This document shows positions 7,193 through 12,959 of a stretch of 12,959 nt of DNA, piece by piece. The notes below the pieces were generated by a model. That model did no database searches, had not been told where the DNA came from, and worked only from the letters and a program-made list of their open reading frames with translations. The position numbers and the translations under genes are program-made. Positions within the stretch are counted from its first letter, which is position 1, and every line of letters begins with the position of its first letter. The stretch is from contig DQRJ01000076.1 in the NCBI GenBank assembly GCA_015663855.1, positions 1-12,959 on the forward strand. The letters are read 5' to 3'. Origin of the DNA: Flavobacteriales bacterium (GTDB lineage: Bacteria > Bacteroidota > Bacteroidia > Flavobacteriales_D > Sanyastnellaceae).

Positions 7193-10100
7193 ATGAAGAA
7201 TTTTATTACGAATTGTTTTGGTGTGTTATTTCTCTTTTTCTTAGGGTTTAATGAAGTCGTGGCTTCTAGTGAGGTCGTGGAATCTAGTGACGTTGAGGCG
7301 TCGAGTGAGGCTGAGGCGTCGAGTGTAGGGTTGGGAGATATTTATGAAGTACGGCTTGTCGTAAATAGTAGGGGCGTTAATGAGGAGGCGCAGGCGGAGT
7401 TGAGGGCGAACTCGGAATGGGAGAGTTGGGTTATAGATAACGAGGGGTGGATGTCGATTATGGATGCGCGGACGGGGTTGCCCCATCGAGCATGGGGTAG
7501 TGGTGTCGAGGTTGAGGGAGCGACATTGGAGATGAGGCACGATGCTTTCGTAAGTCAGGACTTGACAGCGTTCGGAGTAGTTGTTGAAAGCACCGCAAAT
7601 GCAAGATTCGCACATAAGATGAAGGTGAGTTCTCACGAGCGCGTCTTTCAATCTCAAATCGTCGAAGGTTATGATGTCCTTTTAAGTCAAATCCAGACCA
7701 AATGGAAGAACGATAAGCTCGTGATGTGGGGACTTGATTGGTGGGCTGACGCAGAAGTGCCGGAGGGAGAAGTAATGAACGACGACGAGATATTTACGTC
7801 AGCTATCGAGGGGGTGCCATTTTCTACTACGGAAGTTACTTGGGATGGATGGGGGATACTACCAGACGATTACGCGGAAGGCGAATTTCGACTCGTTAGA
7901 ATTTTGAAAGTCAGAGGGAAAGCCGACGGGTTGTTGCGAAACTACCTCACCTGGGTTGACGCGATGACAGGAAGAGTTTGGTATAGGAAAAACCAAGTAG
8001 TCCATCACTTAGGTCGTAAAACCGTAAACGACCCGAACTCGAACGAGAATTCTGACGCCGATTCACACATGACTCACCGAATGGGCTTGCTGAACCGCCC
8101 TAAAGTCGAGAAGTCAACGATTGACAATTCCTTACTCGTTATTTCTGGCCAAACCAATGCTCAAGCCCACGCGATGTACCCGTTCGAAGCGTCAGAGGTT
8201 TTAGCTATGCCTCATCTAAAGTTAGATTTGAATGGAAATACTTATTTCACAGATGAAAATGGCGGCTTCATCACTAACGAAACGGGTGGTATTTTTAGTG
8301 TGAATATTCCTCTTGAGGGACGTTGGAGCACGGTTTACACTGCCGGCGTATCTCCATCTATGACTTTGGACATCCAAGAAGGATACAATGTGTTGGATGT
8401 TTCGGATAACGTGCGTGAATCTAGTGCATACATGAATGTGAGTCTTATCCACGATCATATGAGAGAGTGGCTTACTGAATTCACGGGCCTAGATTTTTCG
8501 ATGGAGACTAATATCGATGTGGAGGGAGAATGTAATGCGTTTTTCGATGGCGTAAGCGTCAATTTTTTCAATACAGGAGGTGGTTGTAATCCTACATCTT
8601 TAATCGCAGACGTTGTTTATCACGAGTATGGTCATGCGATAAACAGTTACTTTTATAATTCGTTAGGGGCGGGCTTTAATAACGGCGCGATGGGAGAGGG
8701 GTATTCCGATTTTTGGGCTATGTCTTTAGGAGATATTGCAGAAATAGGAAAGGGATTTTACGAAGATAATAATGACGGAATCAGGAGATACGATCTCGAT
8801 CCAAAGGTTTATCCAGAAAATCTCGTAGGTGAAGTTCACGCCGATGGTGAGATTATTGCTGGAGCTTGGTATGACACTCATCTACTCATGGGAGCGGATT
8901 GGGATGCAACGCTAGCTCTTTTTGTAGATGCATATCCGGGATTACAAGCGACTGTACCAGATGGTGACGAAGGCCAAGCCTTTACTGACGTTCTCCTCGA
9001 TGTTCTTCAGGCGGATGATGACGATGACGACCTGATGAACGGGACTCCTAATGCAGCGGCAATTATCGAAGGTTTTGCAATTCACGGGATTACATTATTC
9101 AGTTATGCTACGGTAGAGCATTCTTCGAGTGAGTTTGTTGAAGCGGAAACTACAATAGAGATAGAAGCTGAAGTGGACATCGTTTTCCCTTACAGTTTAT
9201 ACTTTGACGGAGTCTACCTCTCATACAGAACAGCTTCTTCTCAGGCGTGGTCTGAGTTGATAATGGAAGAAAATGCTGGCGTTTTTGTGGTCGTCTTGGA
9301 CGGTTTACCTGCCGGAACAGTAGTTGAATACTATTTCGAAATTCACGATGTTTTCGGTGGTATTAGCGGTGTCACACCTACTGCTGCAAATAAAGTCATT
9401 AACTCAAATCTTCCTTTTTACCTAATAGTAGGCTCGTTTCCCTATCTACTAAACGACTCTGACGATTACTCAGATTTCGGCAATTGGGAGTTAGGCCTCC
9501 CATCCGATAATTCCACAACGGGTGATTGGGAGGAGACTATTCCAGTTGGATCTTTCGGTGAGCAGGGCAATCCATCTACTCAGGTGGCGCCATCTCAGGA
9601 CCACACCGTCGGGTTTGCTGGGTATTGTTTCTTGACCGGCGTAAGCCCTGGTTCAGATGCAGGTATAGGAGCAAATGATGTTGATGGGGGTCACACGACT
9701 CTTCTTTCTCCGATTATGGATCTCACTGAATACCAAAACCCAGTTATTTCTTACTGGCGTTGGTATGTAAATGCTCCCGCTACAGGAGCAAACCCAGCTA
9801 CTGATTGGTGGCAGGTAGAAATCTCTAGCGATGGAGGAAGTTCATGGCAGTATCTTGAAAACACTCTACAGCAGGATGTTAAATGGCGTAGAAAGGCATT
9901 TAGGATTGCCGATCACGTTGATCTTACAGACGAATTTCAAATGCGCTTTATTGCTTCAGACAGCACAACGTTAGGCGAATATCTAGATGGGGGAAGTTTA
10001 ATCGAAGCAGCTCTTGACGATATCATCCTGTACGATGTGGTCCCTCCTATAGATGGTGTATCGAGTTTAACATCGACCTCAACAATTGTAGTATCTCCAA

Positions 10101-10321
10101 ACCCTTCTTCGGACAGGATTTATATAAGTGGAGGCTTATCGAATACGCCCGTAAAAATCTTCGATATAAAGGGCTCTATGATTTACGAGGGGAGGACTTC
10201 GCAATCGGGAAATATCTCTGTCGACGTCAATTCATTCCCGTCCGGGTTATACAGCATACAACTTCGAAACCTGAATGCTTCGATGTCAGTCAAAAGATTT
10301 GAAGTTCTATCCGATAACTAG
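7193..10321 (+). CDS. T9SS-secreted M36 (fungalysin-like) zinc metalloprotease
   Basis: A 1042-residue exported protease. The signal peptide spans residues 1 to about 23 and is followed by an ASSEVV/ESSDVE low-complexity stretch. Residues about 60-275 look like an FTP/PepSY-type propeptide (for example FQSQIVEGYDVLLSQIQ and LTWVDAMTGRVWY). The catalytic domain has HEYGH (477-481) with His477 and His481 as zinc ligands and Glu478 as catalytic base. The third ligand is Glu502 in GEGYSDF, and HADGEIIAGAWYD (from His549) matches the M36 pattern HxxGExxA. DDDDDDLMNGTPN closes this part. An Ig-like region and a beta-sandwich with ISYWRWYVNAP and ALDDIILYD follow. The C-terminus from about 966 (VVSPNPSSDRIYISG to VKRFEVLSDN) is a type A T9SS sorting domain, so the protein crosses the outer membrane to the surface or medium. 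Its stop overlaps the stop of the convergent bat gene. Confidence 0.92.
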   Translation: MKNFITNCFGVLFLFFLGFNEVVASSEVVESSDVEASSEAEASSVGLGDIYEVRLVVNSRGVNEEAQAELRANSEWESWVIDNEGWMSIMDARTGLPHRAWGSGVEVEGATLEMRHDAFVSQDLTAFGVVVESTANARFAHKMKVSSHERVFQSQIVEGYDVLLSQIQTKWKNDKLVMWGLDWWADAEVPEGEVMNDDEIFTSAIEGVPFSTTEVTWDGWGILPDDYAEGEFRLVRILKVRGKADGLLRNYLTWVDAMTGRVWYRKNQVVHHLGRKTVNDPNSNENSDADSHMTHRMGLLNRPKVEKSTIDNSLLVISGQTNAQAHAMYPFEASEVLAMPHLKLDLNGNTYFTDENGGFITNETGGIFSVNIPLEGRWSTVYTAGVSPSMTLDIQEGYNVLDVSDNVRESSAYMNVSLIHDHMREWLTEFTGLDFSMETNIDVEGECNAFFDGVSVNFFNTGGGCNPTSLIADVVYHEYGHAINSYFYNSLGAGFNNGAMGEGYSDFWAMSLGDIAEIGKGFYEDNNDGIRRYDLDPKVYPENLVGEVHADGEIIAGAWYDTHLLMGADWDATLALFVDAYPGLQATVPDGDEGQAFTDVLLDVLQADDDDDDLMNGTPNAAAIIEGFAIHGITLFSYATVEHSSSEFVEAETTIEIEAEVDIVFPYSLYFDGVYLSYRTASSQAWSELIMEENAGVFVVVLDGLPAGTVVEYYFEIHDVFGGISGVTPTAANKVINSNLPFYLIVGSFPYLLNDSDDYSDFGNWELGLPSDNSTTGDWEETIPVGSFGEQGNPSTQVAPSQDHTVGFAGYCFLTGVSPGSDAGIGANDVDGGHTTLLSPIMDLTEYQNPVISYWRWYVNAPATGANPATDWWQVEISSDGGSSWQYLENTLQQDVKWRRKAFRIADHVDLTDEFQMRFIASDSTTLGEYLDGGSLIEAALDDIILYDVVPPIDGVSSLTSTSTIVVSPNPSSDRIYISGGLSNTPVKIFDIKGSMIYEGRTSQSGNISVDVNSFPSGLYSIQLRNLNASMSVKRFEVLSDN
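7262..7327 (+). repeat. 18-bp tandem repeat at the mature N-terminus of the protease
   Basis: Three full and one partial imperfect 18-bp copies start at 7262, 7280, 7298 and 7316. They encode ASSEVV, ESSDVE, ASSEAE and ASSV. They sit immediately after the predicted signal peptide. The period is a multiple of three, so copy-number change would alter only linker length. Confidence 0.75.
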
Positions 10322-12852
10322 ATCGGCTCCAAACTGGACGTTCGCAACCACCCCACATTCCCGTTCACCAGTAAAATCTCCGTCCATTCGTTCTCAACAC
10401 TGAGCACACAAGCTTTCGTCCCTTCGTGAAGTTGGAATAAACTCATGCCTAATTCCCCAGGCATACTTCTCACCTCCACTCGGCTATCTAAAATAATCGA
10501 GCACGAGCTGTTCGACACCCTTAGGTGAGTAGAGTAGAGGAATAATAGGAATATCACTGCGAGAAATAAACTCACAACAGCACCGCCTTTGGTGAAGGGT
10601 GTGAGCACGCTGTCAGCCCACCTTAAGCGGATGGCTATCAATACGAAAGCTACTGTCCACACTATTAAGCTGAGCACATACCAAACTCCATACATATTCC
10701 CAGCCACCATCACATTAACCAACTTATCTACCCCAACTCCAGGTAGAGGTTCGATTCTGTCAATAGCTCGTAATTCAGCTAATAATAAATTAGCCCGTAG
10801 ATCAGCATCAAGAGGTTTCATCAGCTGAGCCCGCTCATAGTGAAGTATCGCCTCTCCGATGTGATTGAGCTTGTAATGAACATTACCTAAATTGTATTCT
10901 AGTTCAAAACACTTATGTTCCTCGGAAATCTCACTGTACAACTCTTCCGCTTTCTCATAATCCCCTTCAGCGTATGCATCATTCGCAAGATGAAAAGTGT
11001 CGTCAAGATTGAGGTTATTCACTTCTTGAGGACTCTCTAATGCCAAACCTGACATTCCTGTTATCAGAACCCCTAAAAGTAGACTCGCCATTATTTTGCC
11101 ATTACGGGGATTAGATTTTTTAGATTCTTTCAGTGAAGTGTCGCAATTGTGGGCTAGTCGATTCGCTTCTTCAATTGAAGCTTGAACTTCAGGCAAAGCG
11201 CCCGGAGCGAAGCGTGCCATTTCGCAGGTTTTCAGTAAGCTATCCCAATCCTTGGCATCGTTTTCGTTGATTAAACTTTGTATAGTTTGGACCGCAGAAG
11301 GTCGGCTGAACGAACTTCGCCCGAGCGCGAACTTAGCGCATAGGTACGTCTCTAGAGCTTCTCCTAGGGTAGTGAACGCCTCTTCTTTAGAAGGGGAAGA
11401 CGAGCAATTTACGAGAGCTTTCGATAATGCTTTCCTCGCTTTTCGACTACGAGTTCCCGAGGGGTCGAGTAGTTCCGAATTAACTCGCTTTCGAAATAAC
11501 AAAGCGGCCGTTGCTAGAACGGGGCCTATCAAAAACAGTAAAACCAAAAACAAGTTCTTCCACTCGTCCTCATTATGTGATCCCCAATGAGAATGGTCCG
11601 TATTAATATGTCGGATATCGTGATTTAATATCGTTACGTCAGATTTCGTACCAAACGTAGTCAACCCGTCTTCTCCTTCCGATTGAGAAACAGAAATTTC
11701 CCCAGCGGACGTACTTGTCTCTACGTAACGTTTCGAACTCGAATCGAAATAACTGATTTTAACCTCGGGAAGTGAATACGTTCCTGGAGCCCTTGGAACC
11801 ACGACGTACTTAAACGTTCGTTCTCCCGACTCGCCATAGGAATTGATGCTTATCCGATCTTTAACTTCCGGATCGAAAACTTCGAACTCAGAAGGCCAAA
11901 CAATCTTAGGCTCACTCAGCAATTTCAAATTCCCACTACCAGAATAAGTAACGGTCATATTGAACGCTTCATTGACTTTTACAGAATCGATTTGGACTTT
12001 AGAATCAAGACTTAAATTCTTGAAAGTACCTATAAAATTAGCAGGCTTAGACTTCGGCAAGGGCATCACCTCTATGGTCACCGCCTTCGAATTCGCCTCG
12101 ATATTCTTCCCGCTGAAGAAATTCACCCTCAAATATCCCTTTAAGTTGAACCCATCTATCGTGAAAGTCCCTGTCTGCTGTGGGAAAGCAACGATTCGCT
12201 GCACAGTAATCACAGAATATCTCCGTCCATCAATAATCTGAGTTTTCCACGTCTGTTCCTCCGTTTCCTTCACTTCTTCCTTCCAAAACCCCTTCAGTTC
12301 AGGAACGTTATACTCTCTGACTTCTAGTGAGTTAAGCTGATTGTAAATCTTATAAACCAAAACAATCGGCTCCCCTAAATAGACTTTGTTTTTCGAGACT
12401 TCTATGACGGTAGCAAGCTGGCCTAACCCGTTACGGGAAGTAGAGCTTGGCATCTTAGCTCCTTGCGCAAGAACTTTAAGCCTGAAGGGTTTAGAAGCTA
12501 AAGTCCCAGCCGAGGTGGCAACTTTAATGGCGGGGATTTTAATATCCTTATCCGTAGAAACTGAAAACGCGTAGGTGTAAATGTGCTTACTCGATTTAGT
12601 TCCATTAACCCAGTTGTTACTGTGAGATGTCGAGGGGCCACCTAAAAACGTCAAACCGCTAATTTGCGGCATGGGAATACGACCGGAATTCGATGTACAG
12701 TTATCTAGTGTAACCGCTATTTGAATTTGACTCCCCATTCGAGTAGGATTACTATTCACGGTGGTTGTGACGCTAGCATTTTGCGCAATTCCCGCCATAG
12801 CACTGAGAGTCATGAAAATCGCAACCCAGAAAGTCTTTAAGCTCGTTACCAT
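10318..12852 (-). CDS. batD: BatD-BatE fusion protein of the aerotolerance operon
   Basis: One 844-codon frame covers two proteins that are usually separate. Residues 1-23 are a signal peptide. About 25-430 is the BatD (oxygen-tolerance) periplasmic region with several beta-rich Ig-like parts. A membrane segment follows at about 434-455, then a cytoplasmic helical domain (about 465-565). A second hydrophobic segment begins at Met588 (MASLLLGVLITGMSGLALES) and looks like an ancestral BatE signal peptide. The BatE part has two TPRs (about 620-684), two membrane segments (about 722-744 and 757-777) and a bacterial SH3-like domain (about 783-844, ending GWLRTSSLEPI). The predicted topology is coherent: TPRs and SH3 in the periplasm, BatD helices in the cytoplasm. 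A split at 588 gives ordinary BatD and BatE lengths. The bat genes are linked to stress or oxygen tolerance in Bacteroidota, with the exact mechanism unclear. The start overlaps batC by 7 nt. Confidence 0.87.
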   Translation of the reverse strand: MVTSLKTFWVAIFMTLSAMAGIAQNASVTTTVNSNPTRMGSQIQIAVTLDNCTSNSGRIPMPQISGLTFLGGPSTSHSNNWVNGTKSSKHIYTYAFSVSTDKDIKIPAIKVATSAGTLASKPFRLKVLAQGAKMPSSTSRNGLGQLATVIEVSKNKVYLGEPIVLVYKIYNQLNSLEVREYNVPELKGFWKEEVKETEEQTWKTQIIDGRRYSVITVQRIVAFPQQTGTFTIDGFNLKGYLRVNFFSGKNIEANSKAVTIEVMPLPKSKPANFIGTFKNLSLDSKVQIDSVKVNEAFNMTVTYSGSGNLKLLSEPKIVWPSEFEVFDPEVKDRISINSYGESGERTFKYVVVPRAPGTYSLPEVKISYFDSSSKRYVETSTSAGEISVSQSEGEDGLTTFGTKSDVTILNHDIRHINTDHSHWGSHNEDEWKNLFLVLLFLIGPVLATAALLFRKRVNSELLDPSGTRSRKARKALSKALVNCSSSPSKEEAFTTLGEALETYLCAKFALGRSSFSRPSAVQTIQSLINENDAKDWDSLLKTCEMARFAPGALPEVQASIEEANRLAHNCDTSLKESKKSNPRNGKIMASLLLGVLITGMSGLALESPQEVNNLNLDDTFHLANDAYAEGDYEKAEELYSEISEEHKCFELEYNLGNVHYKLNHIGEAILHYERAQLMKPLDADLRANLLLAELRAIDRIEPLPGVGVDKLVNVMVAGNMYGVWYVLSLIVWTVAFVLIAIRLRWADSVLTPFTKGGAVVSLFLAVIFLLFLYSTHLRVSNSSCSIILDSRVEVRSMPGELGMSLFQLHEGTKACVLSVENEWTEILLVNGNVGWLRTSSLEPI

Positions 12853-12959
12853 TGTTTCTCGATTGTTTTTTTCTTTCCGTCCCCTTTCGCTTTGCGCAAT
12901 TTCGCTTGAATTTTACTTTCCTCGTTCTCTAAACTTTCAAGAATTCTAGCCATTTCCTC
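12846..12959 (-). CDS. batC: C-terminal end of BatC-like TPR protein (5' end outside window)
   Basis: The last 37 codons of a gene that continues past the right edge, read as ARILESLENEESKIQAKLRK and a Lys-rich tail ending in TIEKQW, then TAA at 12846-12848. The pattern (LEALxNEE, basic linker, final EKxW) matches what I recall of BatC termini in Bacteroidota, and BatC normally precedes BatD. Its stop overlaps the batD ATG in ATGGTAA (12852-12846), which suggests translational coupling. The TPR part is not in the window. Confidence 0.7.
   Translation of the reverse strand, partial: EEMARILESLENEESKIQAKLRKAKGDGKKKTIEKQW

Noticed and set aside
7241..7657. 138-codon minus-strand frame opposite the protease start
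   Set aside because: It is caused by the G-rich coding strand of the protease. It has no signal, domain or plausible start context.
11060..11130. Hidden stop or frameshift separating BatD from BatE
   Set aside because: The frame is continuous through the junction and the predicted membrane topology remains consistent, so no break is seen in this sequence.
10589..12949. Several plus-strand frames of 62-112 codons opposite the bat genes
   Set aside because: They are shadows of well-supported minus-strand BatD/BatE coding sequence, with no recognisable product.

Overview
The window looks like part of a Bacteroidota chromosome, most likely a marine Flavobacteriales (Cryomorphaceae/Crocinitomicaceae-like) organism. 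The evidence is indirect but consistent: a type IX secretion (T9SS) type A C-terminal sorting domain on the large protease, Cys-rich repeats built on GCTD/ACNYD/DDGSC (a style common in marine Flavobacteriales surface proteins), a Bacteroidota-type bat (aerotolerance) operon, AT-rich intergenic DNA and no obvious Shine-Dalgarno sequences. No RNA genes, transposons, CRISPR arrays or phage genes were seen. There is no gene-free stretch longer than 300 bases.

Left part (1-3302, minus strand): a very large secreted protein whose 3' end lies outside the window. It is made of 19 short Cys-rich DDGSC units, five thrombospondin-3-like DGDGICDE spacers and two diverged copies of a ~185-residue module that I cannot name. 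Because it is open at the window edge it is easily missed. Its 3' half carries a higher-order tandem repeat of 318 bp (315 bp in the last copy).

Middle (3303-5475): a 184-bp divergent intergenic region with a perfect 10-bp inverted repeat, then a soluble hybrid histidine kinase (GAF, PAS-like, HisKA/HATPase, receiver).

Centre-right (5597-10321, plus strand): three exported proteins in a row with short gaps. They are a triple-Kazal protease-inhibitor-like protein with a 115-residue period, a small lipoprotein with a polybasic tail, and a fungalysin-like (M36) zinc metalloprotease with a T9SS sorting domain. They may form one transcription unit for secreted proteolysis and its control, but this is inference.

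Right part (10318-12959, minus strand): the end of a bat operon. The last 37 codons of a BatC-like gene overlap by 7 nt an 844-codon gene that reads as BatD fused to BatE. This gene converges on the protease gene so tightly that both stop codons lie in one palindromic CTAG.

The points most worth a second look are the unnamed duplicated module, the inhibitor/lipoprotein/protease neighbourhood, the possible Kunitz-like spacer between the Kazal repeats, and the BatD-BatE fusion.
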